Counted from the stretch's first letter, positions 44,846 to 54,838 are shown. The stretch: DNA of 64,000 nucleotides from an uncultured Clostridia bacterium (GCA_934184665.1 CAKPSX010000001.1:1-64000); one strand, 5' to 3'. Notes: generated by a model from the sequence alone, not told the origin. Translations and numbers: made by a program.

Positions 44846-46030
44846 ATGAAAGATTTTTGGGTTGCAGGACTTCAAAATCAAAGAAGAGATAGACTAAAAA
44901 AACTTGCAATATTTATCGGAATACTAATTGTTATAATAGCTGTAATTGCAGTAATATTGGTGTATATGAATAATCTGGATTTTAGAAAATGGTGTGATGG
45001 CAATATTTTAAAAAAAGAGATTTCACAGAAAGATACAAAATCAATTGACATTGATGGAGATGAAAATACACAAATATATGCATATGATAAATATATTTGC
45101 TTATTTAGGAAAAAGAAATTACAGTTTTATAATAAATTAGGAACAAAAGTTGAAGAAATAGATTTAGATATTAATAAAGCCGTATTTTCATCTGCTGGTA
45201 GATATCTAGCAGTTAGTGAAGAAGGCGGTCAAAAATTCTATCTAATATGTGGGAAAGATAAAATCTTTGAAAATGAAGTTAATGGAAATATCAATCAAAT
45301 AAAAGTTAGCAGAAGCGGATATGTTGCAGTAGTAATGACCAATTCAAGTTATAAATCAATTGTTGATGTATATAACAAAGATGGGAAACAGATTTTTAAG
45401 AAGAATCTTGTTACATCAAGAGTCGCAGATGTCAGTATATCACAAGATAGCAAATATTTGGCAATAGCAGAGGTAGACATATCTGGAATATTGATAAAAT
45501 CAAGTGTACAGGTTATTTCGATTGATTTAGCACAAGAAAAACCTAATGAATCAATATTATACAAATATGATGCACAGATTGATAAACTAATATTAAATAT
45601 TGAATATCAAGAGAGAGACAAATTAGTTTGCATGTATGATGATTCAATTGAGATACTTGAGGATAACAAAAGTACAGCAATATTAACTGTTGAAAATAAT
45701 AAACCTGCATTTATGTCTATTAATTTTAATAATAAAGTTGCAGTATTAAGAGAGGTATCAACAGGAGACTATACTTCTAATACATATATTGATTTTATTA
45801 GCTCAATAACATCAAAAAAAAGTGAATATATTGTAGAAGATGTCACAAAATCCATAGTCGCCACTGAAAACAAACTCGCAATAAATTGTGGAACAGATTT
45901 ATATGTAATAAATTCAGATGGTATATTATTAAAAAAATATGTTTCTGATAAAGAAGTAAGTGATGTAGTGTTAACAGACAGTTTAGTTGGAATAGTTTAC
46001 AGAGATAAAATACAAATAATAAATTTATAA
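44846..46030 (+). CDS. DUF5711 family membrane-anchored beta-propeller protein
   Basis: 394 residues. A short basic N-terminus (MKDFWVAGLQNQRRDRLKK) precedes one membrane helix (about 21-44), then an extracellular region of repeated beta-blades (FSSAGRYLAVSEEGG, SRSGYVAVVMTNS, SQDSKYLAIAEVD). This layout is that of DUF5711, which is common in clostridia and of unknown function. GAGGAG lies upstream of the ATG. It is followed at 15 nt by a CvpA-family gene, and the pair appears to be one operon. Confidence 0.85.
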   Translation: MKDFWVAGLQNQRRDRLKKLAIFIGILIVIIAVIAVILVYMNNLDFRKWCDGNILKKEISQKDTKSIDIDGDENTQIYAYDKYICLFRKKKLQFYNKLGTKVEEIDLDINKAVFSSAGRYLAVSEEGGQKFYLICGKDKIFENEVNGNINQIKVSRSGYVAVVMTNSSYKSIVDVYNKDGKQIFKKNLVTSRVADVSISQDSKYLAIAEVDISGILIKSSVQVISIDLAQEKPNESILYKYDAQIDKLILNIEYQERDKLVCMYDDSIEILEDNKSTAILTVENNKPAFMSINFNNKVAVLREVSTGDYTSNTYIDFISSITSKKSEYIVEDVTKSIVATENKLAINCGTDLYVINSDGILLKKYVSDKEVSDVVLTDSLVGIVYRDKIQIINL

Positions 46031-46045
46031 AGGAGTGATAGTTTT

Positions 46046-46687
46046 ATGGGGATTGTTTTAGACATAATTATAGCAGTAGTTATTTTAGCTAATATATACA
46101 TATGTTATCAAAAAGGAATAGTAAAACTTGCTGTTGGTTTAATAGCCGTTTTAGTATCTATAGTTTTAGCTATAATACTTTATAAGCCTGTTTCTGCACT
46201 AATAATAAATAATACTCAAATAGATGATAATATAGAAAAGGCTATAATTGAGAATTTTACAGTAAATCAAGAAAAATCAGTAGAAACTGAAGATAATGGA
46301 ATTATGAAATATATGGAAAGCTATGTTGATGATGCGGTAAATAAAACTAAAAATCAAATAGTTATAGAAGCAGCTGGCGTAATATCTACTAAACTAATAA
46401 ATGTTGGCGTTATGATAGGAATATTTATTTTAGCAAGAGTGATATTAGTTGTAATAACACTTATGGCTGATATTATAACAGAATTACCAATATTAAAACA
46501 GTTTGATGCTATTGGTGGAATTTTATATGGTGTTATAAAATCATTATTAATCATATATGCTGTTTTAGCAATATTATTCTTTATTGTATATACAACAGGA
46601 AATACAGCAATATCTGAGGCAATTGCTAATTCATATATTACAAAATTATTTTATGACCATAATTTATTATTAAAAATAATTTTCTAG
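46046..46687 (+). CDS. CvpA family membrane protein
   Basis: 213 residues with four hydrophobic segments (about 1-18, 24-48, 112-140, 158-190). The pattern DIIIAVVILANIYICYQKG, followed by a polar loop and helices with TELPILKQFDAIGGILYG, is characteristic of CvpA proteins. E. coli CvpA is linked to colicin V and envelope tolerance, and the biochemical role is not settled. AAAGGAGTG lies upstream. Last gene of the DUF5711-CvpA unit. Confidence 0.85.
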   Translation: MGIVLDIIIAVVILANIYICYQKGIVKLAVGLIAVLVSIVLAIILYKPVSALIINNTQIDDNIEKAIIENFTVNQEKSVETEDNGIMKYMESYVDDAVNKTKNQIVIEAAGVISTKLINVGVMIGIFILARVILVVITLMADIITELPILKQFDAIGGILYGVIKSLLIIYAVLAILFFIVYTTGNTAISEAIANSYITKLFYDHNLLLKIIF

Positions 46688-46700
46688 TATAATTAGTATG

Positions 46701-46740
46701 ACAAATAGGAAAGTGAGATGAGAGTTACTTTCCTATTTGT
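46701..46740. terminator. 14-bp hairpin after the CvpA gene
   Basis: Arms 46701-46714 and 46727-46740 are exact reverse complements. The tract after it is TATATA rather than a clean U-run, so termination is likely but not certain. Confidence 0.65.
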
Positions 46741-46840
46741 TATATATAAAAAAATTAGATAAATAGAAAATGACAAACTACCTTTCAAAGCAAAGAATTG
46801 TGAATTTTTTGTGAAAAAATAGAAAAAAATATAATAATTG

Positions 46841-46869
46841 TTGAAATTTATAAGCAAATTTGTTATAGT
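46841..46869 (+). promoter_or_regulatory. Promoter of the LCP gene
   Basis: TTGAAA (46841-46846), 17 nt, TATAGT (46864-46869). Confidence 0.7.
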
Positions 46870-46903
46870 AAAATAGTTAGAATAAAAAATGGGGGAATAG
46901 AAA

Positions 46904-48319
46904 TTGTCAAGAAAAAAAGAAATCCAAAGAGAAAATGAAAATATAGATAATAATAATAAAGTTAAGAAAAAATCGAAGGTTCTAAAAAAAGTATTAATAA
47001 CATTATTAATAATATTAGTTTTAGTTGCTGGATTTATAGCATATAAAATTCAAAAAAATGGTGGAGGACTACAAGGTGTTCTATTAACATTAACAGGTAA
47101 TGATGAAGAGTCATTAAAAGATTTAGATGCAATTCAAGTACTTGTAATGGGTGTAAGTACAGATAATGGAGGGAAACTTTCAGATACAATAATTTTAGGG
47201 ACTTATGACCCAAAAACACAACAGGCTTCATTATTATCAATTCCTAGAGATACTTTTATTGGTAAGAGTGAAAGCTCAGCAAGTGCTTTTGATAAAATAA
47301 ATTCATTATATCAAAAAAGTCCACAAAAAACGCTTGATGCAGTAAATCAAATAACAGGGTTAAATGTTAAGTACTATGTAGTTGTTGATAATCAAGCATT
47401 AATAAAACTTGTAGATGTAATTGGTGGAGTTGATTTCTATGTTCCAACAGATATGGTATATACAGATACATCACAAGATTTGTATATTAATTTAAAAGAA
47501 GGATTACAAAAGATTGATGGTAATAAAGCTGAGCAATTATTAAGATATAGACATGGTGATAAAGACAAAAATGGAAGATATATCGGAGGATATTCAGCAG
47601 AATATGGTAATGACGATATTGGTAGAATGAGAACTCAAAGAGAGTTTATAATGGAAACAGTAAAACAAACAATAAAAGCAAAGAATATATTTAAATTGAA
47701 AGACATAGTAGATATAGCATATAAATATGTTGAAACAAATATACCAATAGATGTTATGAAAGATTATGTACCATATGCTGTAAATGTAGATGCAGAAAAC
47801 ATGAGGAGTGAATACCTACCAGGTACATCAGCTCAATTAGGACCTCAACAACTATGGTTTTATCAAGTAAATAAAAAAGAAGTACAAGCACTTGTTAAAG
47901 ATATGTACTCTTCAAATGAGGAAAATACAAATAGCAATGGAGAAAATGCAAGTACAACAAATAGTTCAACTAGTTCATCAGGAAACGAAACAACAAGTGG
48001 TACAGAGTCAGAAAATATTGAACCAGTAAAATTAGGAAAAGCTGAGACTTCAAAAGTTACTGTTGAAATATTAAATGGTTCAGGCTCAGATAAAACACTT
48101 TCAAAAGTGAAAAAAGCTTTATCAGCAAGAGGTTATAAAGTTACAAAAACAAATAAGACAACTTCAACTGCTAAAACAACAATAATTAATAAAACAGATA
48201 TAAATTCAAAATATGAAAAAGACATAAAATCAATTTTAGGAGTTGGAAATGTATCTGCTAGTTCGGTAAGTTCAAGCAAAGTTGATATGACAATAATAAT
48301 AGGAAAAGATTATAAATAA
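46904..48319 (+). CDS. LytR-CpsA-Psr (LCP) family cell-wall glycopolymer ligase
   Basis: 471 residues, TTG start with GGGGGA about 7 nt upstream. A basic cytoplasmic N-terminus and one membrane helix (about 28-47) precede the LCP catalytic domain (about 75-290): SDTIILGTYDPKTQQASLLSIPRDT, KINSLY, LLRYRHGDKD and DIGRMRTQREFI, with the conserved Asp and Arg residues that hold the polyprenyl-phosphate substrate. A Ser/Thr/Asn linker (about 345-375) leads to a LytR_C domain (about 383-470, VEILNGSG). LCP enzymes attach teichoic acids or polysaccharides to peptidoglycan. Single-gene unit. Confidence 0.93.
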   Translation: MSRKKEIQRENENIDNNNKVKKKSKVLKKVLITLLIILVLVAGFIAYKIQKNGGGLQGVLLTLTGNDEESLKDLDAIQVLVMGVSTDNGGKLSDTIILGTYDPKTQQASLLSIPRDTFIGKSESSASAFDKINSLYQKSPQKTLDAVNQITGLNVKYYVVVDNQALIKLVDVIGGVDFYVPTDMVYTDTSQDLYINLKEGLQKIDGNKAEQLLRYRHGDKDKNGRYIGGYSAEYGNDDIGRMRTQREFIMETVKQTIKAKNIFKLKDIVDIAYKYVETNIPIDVMKDYVPYAVNVDAENMRSEYLPGTSAQLGPQQLWFYQVNKKEVQALVKDMYSSNEENTNSNGENASTTNSSTSSSGNETTSGTESENIEPVKLGKAETSKVTVEILNGSGSDKTLSKVKKALSARGYKVTKTNKTTSTAKTTIINKTDINSKYEKDIKSILGVGNVSASSVSSSKVDMTIIIGKDYK

Positions 48320-48324
48320 AAATT

Positions 48325-48405
48325 GGGGGCTATGATTATAAAAAATTATTTAATATGAAATTAAACATTCATATTAAATAATGATTTGTAATCGTAAGCC
48401 CTTTT
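48325..48405. terminator. Long bidirectional hairpin
   Basis: GGGGGCTATGATTATA ... TATTTAATATGA pairs, with small bulges, with TCATATTAAATA ... TGTAATCGTAAGCCC. It lies between convergent LCP and dacA genes. Confidence 0.8.
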
Positions 48406-48458
48406 ATATTAAAGTTATACGAACTTTTTAGATTATATTCAAATAATAAATATTAATA

Positions 48459-49700
48459 TCAAAACCACTTTTTACTTTTTCTCTTTTTGTTCTTTCCAGA
48501 AAGAAGCTTAGATAATATAAATAAAAACAATATAGATAAAAATATTTGCGCAACTAAAGTTATTACATCACTTCTTATAACAGAGTTTTTTGCAATTAAA
48601 TCTGTTGAATATGTTTCTCCATTAATGTTATATGTCAGTTTTCCTAGAACAGTACCTTCTGTAATAGGTGCGGATAAATTTTCGTTCAGTTCTATAGAAT
48701 AGTCTGATGCATTTATATTAGTGCTAGAAGGTAGTAACTCTGTAAGTGTATCTTTAGTTACTATTTGCAGATTTTCAGTGTCTTTAGTAGCATTTTTAAC
48801 AATAACTTCTTTTACAATAGTATCTTTTGCAATTAATTCTTTGATTTTATAATTCGAAAACCCATAATTAAATAAATTTATAGTATCAATATATCTAACA
48901 CTTTGTCCCTCATCTGTTTGTTGTGCTCCTAATACAACTGAAATCAATTCAAGACCATCTTTTGAGCTTGCAGAAATTAAACAATTTTTTGCTTGGGTAG
49001 TATATCCTGTTTTTATTCCAATTGCATATTTATAATAATATTTGCTAGAGCTTAATATTAAATTATTTGTATTAGAAAATTTTAATGTCTTTCCTTCTGA
49101 TGGAGAAAAAGTATAAGATGGTGTAGAAACGATTTTTCTAAATGTTTCATTTTTCATGCAATACTGTGCAATTAAAGCCATATCATAAGCTGTAGAATAA
49201 TGATTCTCATCATGTATTCCACTTGGATTAGTAAAATGTGTGTTTTTACAACCAATTTCTTTGGCTTTTTCATTCATTAAATTTGCAAAAGAGTCTATAT
49301 CGCCAGAAATATATTCTGCTAAGATAAATCCTGCTTCATTTGCAGAATGTATAAGAAATACATTTAATAAATCTTCAACTGAAACAACATCATTTGCTTG
49401 TATTTCAGCATTTGAATATCCTGATGGTACTGACATTACAGCATTATAACTAGCAGTTACCTTATCAGATAAATTACATTTTTCTAGTGCTATAATTGCA
49501 GTTAAAATTTTTGTGGTACTTGCGGGATACATTTTTTTATTTTCATTTTTTCCATATAAAACTTTGCCTGTATTTGAATCTATTAAAACTCCAGTTTCAG
49601 ATAATAATGTTGGAGCTGTGCTTGCATAAGAGGTCGTACACATACAGGCAATTAAGAATATTATTAACATTAAAATTTTTATTAAATTTTTGGTTTTCAT
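48459..49700 (-). CDS. D-alanyl-D-alanine carboxypeptidase (peptidase S11, DacA/DacF type)
   Basis: 413 residues. The signal peptide ends near 27 (TSYAS). The catalytic motifs are Ser61-x-x-Lys64 (ASTTK), Ser119-Ala-Asn121 and Lys230-Thr-Gly232. A C-terminal beta domain follows, then a hydrophobic helix (about 378-398) and a very basic tail (SGKNKKRKSKKWF) that would anchor it in the membrane. The enzyme trims the terminal D-Ala of peptidoglycan stem peptides. AAAGGAG is 13 nt before the ATG, rather far; an in-frame stop in the spacer leaves no other start. Confidence 0.93.
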   Translation of the reverse strand: MKTKNLIKILMLIIFLIACMCTTSYASTAPTLLSETGVLIDSNTGKVLYGKNENKKMYPASTTKILTAIIALEKCNLSDKVTASYNAVMSVPSGYSNAEIQANDVVSVEDLLNVFLIHSANEAGFILAEYISGDIDSFANLMNEKAKEIGCKNTHFTNPSGIHDENHYSTAYDMALIAQYCMKNETFRKIVSTPSYTFSPSEGKTLKFSNTNNLILSSSKYYYKYAIGIKTGYTTQAKNCLISASSKDGLELISVVLGAQQTDEGQSVRYIDTINLFNYGFSNYKIKELIAKDTIVKEVIVKNATKDTENLQIVTKDTLTELLPSSTNINASDYSIELNENLSAPITEGTVLGKLTYNINGETYSTDLIAKNSVIRSDVITLVAQIFLSILFLFILSKLLSGKNKKRKSKKWF

Positions 49701-49798
49701 TTGATTTCGTTATCTCCTTTATTGATAATGTAAATATAATATCGTATTTAAGAATTATTTTCAAGATAAAAATATAAATTTTGAAAGGATGTGTTTGT

Positions 49799-50593
49799 AT
49801 GAGTTTAAAAAGAAAAAATATAATAATTATTATTGCAATTATTGTATCAATTACAATAGTAGGATTAGCAATAGAAAAAATAATAAATGAGAAAGATTAT
49901 AATAGTAATATAATACAAGAAGAATTAGACGAAGAGGAGATTGATACTAATGAATCTCAAAATAATGATAAAGAAAATTATAATGGTGAACATGATGGAG
50001 ATTTTGACTATGATATTGAAGAAACAGAAAATGTCATAAAAAGTGGTGACAATAATTCTAGTGATAATAATTCTACAAATAAAATTTATATTTATATAAC
50101 AGGAGAAGTCAACAACCAAGGTGTTGTAATTTTAAACAAAGGAAGTAGGGTGAAAGATGCAATAGATATTGCAGGAGGCATAACAGAAAAGGCAAATATA
50201 ACTAAGTTGAATTTAGCTTATGTACTTGAAGATGGGATGAAAATTAATATACCAAATGATAATGATTTAAGGGAAAATCCAGATTTTAAATATATTATAA
50301 ATGGCTCAGATGATGGAAATGATGAAGTTAGAAAAGAGAATGTTGATTCATCTAATGAATCTAAAACAGTGACATCATCATCCTCGTCAAGCAAGAAAAG
50401 TGGAATAGTAAATATAAATACTGCATCTCAGACAGAACTTGAAACTTTGCCAGGTATAGGACCTTCTATAGCACTAAAAATAATTAATTATAGGAAAGAG
50501 AATGGAAAGTTTTCATCTATTGAAGATATAAAAAATGTGAGTGGTATAGGAGAGAATAAATTTAATGAATTAAAAAAATATATTGGAGTTTAA
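49799..50593 (+). CDS. ComEA-like DNA-binding competence protein
   Basis: 264 residues from ATG 49799, with AAAGGA about 9 nt upstream, preferred over the earlier in-frame ATG at 49781. A membrane helix (about 7-25) precedes an acidic Asn/Asp/Glu linker and an SLBB domain (about 90-150, IYITGEVNNQGVVILNKGSR). A Ser-rich spacer and a C-terminal helix-hairpin-helix pair (about 202-264, VNINTASQTELETLPGIG) follow. ComEA binds incoming double-stranded DNA in natural transformation. No comEC follows here. The decayed nuclease 4 kb on belongs to the DNA-entry type, but no link can be shown. Confidence 0.9.
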   Translation: MSLKRKNIIIIIAIIVSITIVGLAIEKIINEKDYNSNIIQEELDEEEIDTNESQNNDKENYNGEHDGDFDYDIEETENVIKSGDNNSSDNNSTNKIYIYITGEVNNQGVVILNKGSRVKDAIDIAGGITEKANITKLNLAYVLEDGMKINIPNDNDLRENPDFKYIINGSDDGNDEVRKENVDSSNESKTVTSSSSSSKKSGIVNINTASQTELETLPGIGPSIALKIINYRKENGKFSSIEDIKNVSGIGENKFNELKKYIGV

Positions 50594-50639
50594 TTAATAT
50601 AATTTATTTAAGCTTATGTAAACATATTTTGGAAAATAC

Positions 50640-50668
50640 TTGTAAAAAGGAACAAAGTATGATAAAAT
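50640..50668 (+). promoter_or_regulatory. Promoter of the FGE-like gene
   Basis: TTGTAA (50640-50645), 17 nt, TAAAAT (50663-50668). The promoter has host-like AT-rich composition, unlike the gene it drives. Confidence 0.65.
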
Positions 50669-50729
50669 AGTTAACATAATGGCAATGAGCCATGTTGGAA
50701 CCGATACTGACAATAGGAGGTAAAACACA

Positions 50730-51806
50730 ATGAAAGATCGGTATAGCAAGATTGTGCTGGAGGCTTGCAAGGGTGTAAGCTTCGCATTCTCTGAAGGACA
50801 GGCAGGCCAGCTCATCATCAAAGCTTTAAAGGCTGATGAAAAGAGCAATGACACCAAGGAGAACATCAGCAAGAAAGTTGATGTTGTGGTTTCTGACAAA
50901 AACAGTGAAGATGTAAGCCCCACAAATGGTGCTAACAATATTGTTAGCAAAAAGGAGGAAGACTATGATATCTCCTCTGGTGCAGATGTGACGGTCATCG
51001 AGAACTACATGAATCCTCCGATCCCGGAAGGATACAAGTATGTATCTGGAAAATGGGACAATGGATTTGTCATTGAGAAGAAACTCGATAAGAGTGAATT
51101 CGTCTGGATTCCTGTTGGAGCGCTGAACCCTGATGGAACAATCGATGGTCAGAACTTCTGCGAGAAGTTCGGAAGAAGAAGAATTACCCAGATTAGCCAT
51201 GCTAATCAGAAGTTCACGATTGATGTGAACATGTACAAGGAACCTCTGGAGGGAGAATTCCTGAAGCAGTATGAGAGCGTAAAAAAGTATGGGGGATTCT
51301 ATATCTCTCGATACAATATCTCGTCTGACTGGAAGGAATTCCCTCGGTCTGTCAAGGGCAGAATGCCTTTGACAAATATTACAGCCGAGGATGCAAAAGA
51401 AGTGGCAACTCGACTGGAAACTAACGGCTCGACTGTTAAGAGCCATCTTGTGTATGGGGCAGAGTATGACTCTGTTCTGGCTTGGCTGATTAAGTTCAAG
51501 ATCAAAAGCAAGGAAGATGTTATGGAAGATTCCACCTATTGGGGAAACTTCTGGAGCAACTTTGATTCTCCGCAGTCTATCACTCAGACTGGCAGCTTTG
51601 ATGACTGGGCTGCAGGCGGTATTTATGACCTTGCGGGCAATGTGTCTGAATGGACGCAGGAGAAGAATGGTGATGGCAAATATATTGCCAGAGGTGGTAA
51701 TGTCTACAGTAGCGAGAGGAAGGGAACAGTTTCTTCTCGCCATGAGCTGGGCAATAAGCGGAAAAACCGTGAAACTGGTTTCCGTATTGCACTTTGGATT
51801 AAGTGA
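50730..51806 (+). CDS. FGE-sulfatase (SUMF1/C-type lectin fold) domain protein, compositionally foreign
   Basis: 358 residues, AGGAGG 7 nt before ATG. The N-terminal about 95 residues are charged and unlike known domains. Then YKYVSGKWDNGFVIE and SEFVWIPVGALN introduce an FGE-sulfatase-type fold ending GGIYDLAGNVSEWT, RGGNVYSS and GFRIALW. True formylglycine-generating enzymes have a copper-binding Cys pair; I see no such pair in the C-terminal core, so a binding rather than enzymatic role is likely. Codon choice (CGG, CGC, CTG, GGC) and GC near 45% contrast with about 25-30% around it, a sign of transfer or special selection. No signal peptide. A strong terminator follows. Confidence 0.8.
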   Translation: MKDRYSKIVLEACKGVSFAFSEGQAGQLIIKALKADEKSNDTKENISKKVDVVVSDKNSEDVSPTNGANNIVSKKEEDYDISSGADVTVIENYMNPPIPEGYKYVSGKWDNGFVIEKKLDKSEFVWIPVGALNPDGTIDGQNFCEKFGRRRITQISHANQKFTIDVNMYKEPLEGEFLKQYESVKKYGGFYISRYNISSDWKEFPRSVKGRMPLTNITAEDAKEVATRLETNGSTVKSHLVYGAEYDSVLAWLIKFKIKSKEDVMEDSTYWGNFWSNFDSPQSITQTGSFDDWAAGGIYDLAGNVSEWTQEKNGDGKYIARGGNVYSSERKGTVSSRHELGNKRKNRETGFRIALWIK

Positions 51807-51835
51807 TATTAATCTAAAACAATAATCTTGCTAAA

Positions 51836-51876
51836 TTTAGAAGGAGGCTTTGAAAATTCAAAGCCTCCTTCTAAAA
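51836..51876 (+). terminator. Strong terminator after the FGE-like gene
   Basis: TTTAGAAGGAGGCTTTGAA pairs perfectly with TTCAAAGCCTCCTTCTAAA. The arm contains a buried GGAGG. Confidence 0.85.
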
Positions 51877-51901
51877 TATGTAAATTTTTCAGCAAATTAT
51901 A

Positions 51902-51930
51902 TTGACAAATGCAAGTTGATATATTATAAT
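51902..51930 (+). promoter_or_regulatory. tRNA-fMet promoter
   Basis: TTGACA (51902-51907), 17 nt, TATAAT (51925-51930): exact consensus. Confidence 0.85.
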
Positions 51931-51946
51931 AATAATTGTCAGACAT

Positions 51947-52022
51947 CGCGGGGTGGAGCAGTTGGCAGCTCGTTGGGCTCATAACCCAAAGGTCGGAGGT
52001 TCGAGTCCTCCCCCCGCAACCA
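51947..52022 (+). tRNA. Initiator tRNA-fMet (CAT), CCA encoded
   Basis: The 5' C1 opposes A72 (CGCGGGG versus CCCCGCA), the unpaired end that marks initiator tRNA. The anticodon stem has the initiator GGG/CCC pairs (TTGGGCTCATAACCCAA). Genomic CCA. Accessory and broken genes begin directly downstream. Confidence 0.95.
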
Positions 52023-52097
52023 AGAATATATAAGGAATTGCAACTTAGCATTTCCTTATTTTTTTTTCAGGTTAATATTTATAAATTTTTACTTTAA

Positions 52098-54509
52098 ACA
52101 TTTATAAATAACAATATTACTGAAAAGGAAAAAGAGCTGAATTCAAAGCAAAAAGAATATAAAAATAGTTTAAATGAATATAACAGCAAGCAAAAAGAAT
52201 TAGAGAAAGCAGAAGCTCAAATAAATTCTTCACAGGAAGAAATAGGTAGCAAAAAAGCAGAACTTGAAAATGGTAAAACTCAATATGAAAACGGAATTCA
52301 ATCATTAAATGCTGGAATTGCAGAATGTGAAAAATTACTTCAAAATCCTAATTTACCAGAAAGTCAAAAACAAGTAATAGAGCAAAAATTAGCAGGGTAT
52401 AAGATTCAGCTAGAACAAACAAAAACAGCTTATGATGATTTTATAAATAACACATATAATTCAAGCATAAATGCACTAAATGAAGCACAAAAAACATTAG
52501 ATACAAAAAAAGCTGAATATAACAGTGGAAAGCAACAATTGGAAGATGCCAATACTCAACTACAATCAGCAAAAAAACAACTGGATAGCGGTAAAACGTC
52601 ATTAAATTCTGCAAAAAGTAAATTGAAATCAGCGAAACAGGAATATAATACAAATAAGGCTAAATTAGATGAGGCGAAAACAGAGCTACAAAATAAAGAG
52701 CAAGAATATAATGATAAATTGCAGGAATTCCAAGAAAAAGAGCCAGAAGCGGTTTCAGAAATAAATGATAATGAAGAAAAATTAGAAGATAGTAGAAAAG
52801 AATTGGATAAGTTATTATTTCCAACATATTCAATTGATAACAGAAGAGAATTGCAAGGAGGAGAAGGATATAGAATATATGAAACAGTATCAGAAATTGT
52901 AGATTCTCTAGCAAAAGTATTCCCAGTATTCTTATATTTTGTTGCTGCTTTGGTTACTTTAACAACAATGGCAAGATTCGTAGGAGATGAAAGAATCAAT
53001 AATGGAACTTTAAAATCACTTGGATATAGTGATCAAGATGTTATAAAGAAATTTACTATATATGGACTTGTGGCAGGAACAACAGGAACAATAATAGGTG
53101 TTTTATTAGGACACACAATTATTCCAATGATAGTATATAATGCTTATCGTCATGGATTTACACTTCCAAAAATAGAATTACACTTTTACTCAGGCATCAC
53201 TATAGCAGCAATTATTTTATCTTTAATAAGTAGTGTTATTCCAGCAAGAATAATTGCGACTAAAGAATTAAGAGAAACAACAGCAAGCCTATTGCAACCT
53301 AAAGCACCAAAAGCAGGAACTAAGATAATGTTAGAAAGAATAAAACCAATGTGGAATAAAATGAAATTCACACATAAAGTTACTGCAAGAAATATTTTTA
53401 GATACAAAAAAAGAATGTTTATGACAATATTTGGAGTAGCTGGTGCAGCATCAATATTATTTGCGGGATTTAGTGTTCAATATTCTATTTCTGGAATAAA
53501 TGAAAGACAATTTGAACATATAATAAAATATGATGCAATAGTGGCTTTAAATGATAATCTAACAAATGATGAGGAAAACGAACTAGAAACTTTATTAAAT
53601 GATGAAGCGGTTGACAGCTATACATCTGTATTTTATGAAGAAGTTTCAAAAACAGCAGGAAGAAATAATGATAAACAATCAATAAAACTAATTGTACCAG
53701 AAAACACAGAAGAATTTAATAAATATATTTCTATTTTAAATAGAAAAACTGGTGAAAATATGCAACTAGAAGATGATGGAGTTGTAATTTCAGAAAGATT
53801 ATCTACACTTTTAAATGTAAAACAAGGAGATACAATTACTTACACAGATAGCACTGACAAAAAAAGAGAAGTCAAAATATCTGGAATATGTGAAATGTAT
53901 GCAGGGCACTTTATTTGCATGAATGAAAATGAATATAAAAACATCTATGGAGAAGACCTAAAAACAAATGCAAAACTACTAATGTTCAAGGATTCAAGCT
54001 TAGAAAACACACAAAATCAATCTGCAAAATTTATGGAATTATCAGCAGTAAAAGGTGTTGTTCAAAACACAACATTATATAATCAGATAAACACGATTGT
54101 AGAATCCTTAAATAAAATAATGATTGTATTAATCATTATTGCAGTATTACTTGCAATTGTTATATTATATAATTTAACTAATATAAATGTTGCAGAAAGA
54201 ATTAGGGAATTATGTACAATTAAAGTTTTGGGATTCTATGATAAAGAAACAACAATGTACATTTACCGAGAAACAATAATTTTATCAGCAATAGGAATTG
54301 TAGTTGGATGGATTATTGGAATAATTCTCCATAACTATATATTAACAGTTGTACCACCAGATGAAGTAATGTTTAATCCTGTTATTTGGATTGGGGCATA
54401 TGTTATACCATTTGTTTGCATCTCAGTAGTAACATTTATTTTAAAATACTATGTAAATAGTAAATTGAAAAATGTTGATATGTTAGAAGCATTGAAATCA
54501 GTTGATTAG
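52098..54509 (+). pseudogene. 5'-truncated FtsX-type ABC permease
   Basis: An open frame of 803 codons follows the TAA at 52095 but begins without ATG, GTG or ribosome site; the first usable codon is a weak TTG at 52539. Residues up to about 240 are coiled coil (repeats of QKELEKAEAQ, AKKQLDSGKTSLNSAKSKLK type). Two FtsX permease domains follow, with membrane segments near 275-295, 327-350 and 363-385, and at the C-terminus (about 675-700 and 730-800). Full-length relatives start with a membrane helix and a large external region, both missing here, and their partner ATPase gene is absent. The deletion edge lies 75 bp after tRNA-fMet. Confidence 0.7.
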
Positions 54510-54544
54510 ACTAGAAGAGTAGAAAATTATATAGGTGAAGAGTA

Positions 54545-54827
54545 TGAATATAGACGAGTATTATTCTACTTTAAAAGATGAAAAAATACGGAATAGTCAT
54601 GATAAAAACTAGTTGGAAAAAAGCAAACAAGGATGATGAAAAAGATAATTATATAAAAAAATCATGTGTTATATAGAGTAACTCCATATTTTGAAGGCGA
54701 TAATAAATTAGCAAATGGAGTAAATATAGAAGATAATGGAAAACTACATTTTAATGTGTATGTATATAATGTGCAAAATGGAATTGTTATTGATTATGCT
54801 ACTGGAGAAAGCAAATTAGCAGAATAG
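54545..54827 (+). pseudogene. Decayed DNA/RNA non-specific endonuclease (DNA-entry nuclease type)
   Basis: Frame 0 from 54660 to TAG 54825-54827 reads NHVLYRVTPYFEGDN, then NGKLHFNVYVYNV and IDYATGES. This is the C-terminal end of EndA/NUC1-type nucleases. The part just upstream (TSWKKANKDDEKDNYIK) continues it only after a frame change in an A-run near 54653-54660, and the catalytic DRGH region is absent. The start at 54545 (ATG) is only the left limit of recognisable remnants. Non-functional. Confidence 0.7.
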
Positions 54828-54838
54828 GAGGCAAAATT

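Noticed and set aside
50826..51743. 305-residue open frame on the minus strand opposite the FGE-like gene
   Set aside because: It has no ribosome site or recognisable domain. It exists only because the GC-richer opposite gene has few stops in that frame.
50730..51806. Diversity-generating retroelement target
   Set aside because: The fold fits, but there is no reverse transcriptase, no template repeat and no adenine-rich variable tail nearby.
51809..52051. 80-residue minus-strand frame over tRNA-fMet
   Set aside because: It crosses the terminator and the initiator tRNA and has no support as a gene.
52539..54509. Intact permease gene starting at TTG 52539
   Set aside because: The frame is open far upstream with the same coiled-coil pattern, and there is no ribosome site at the TTG, so truncation is the better reading.
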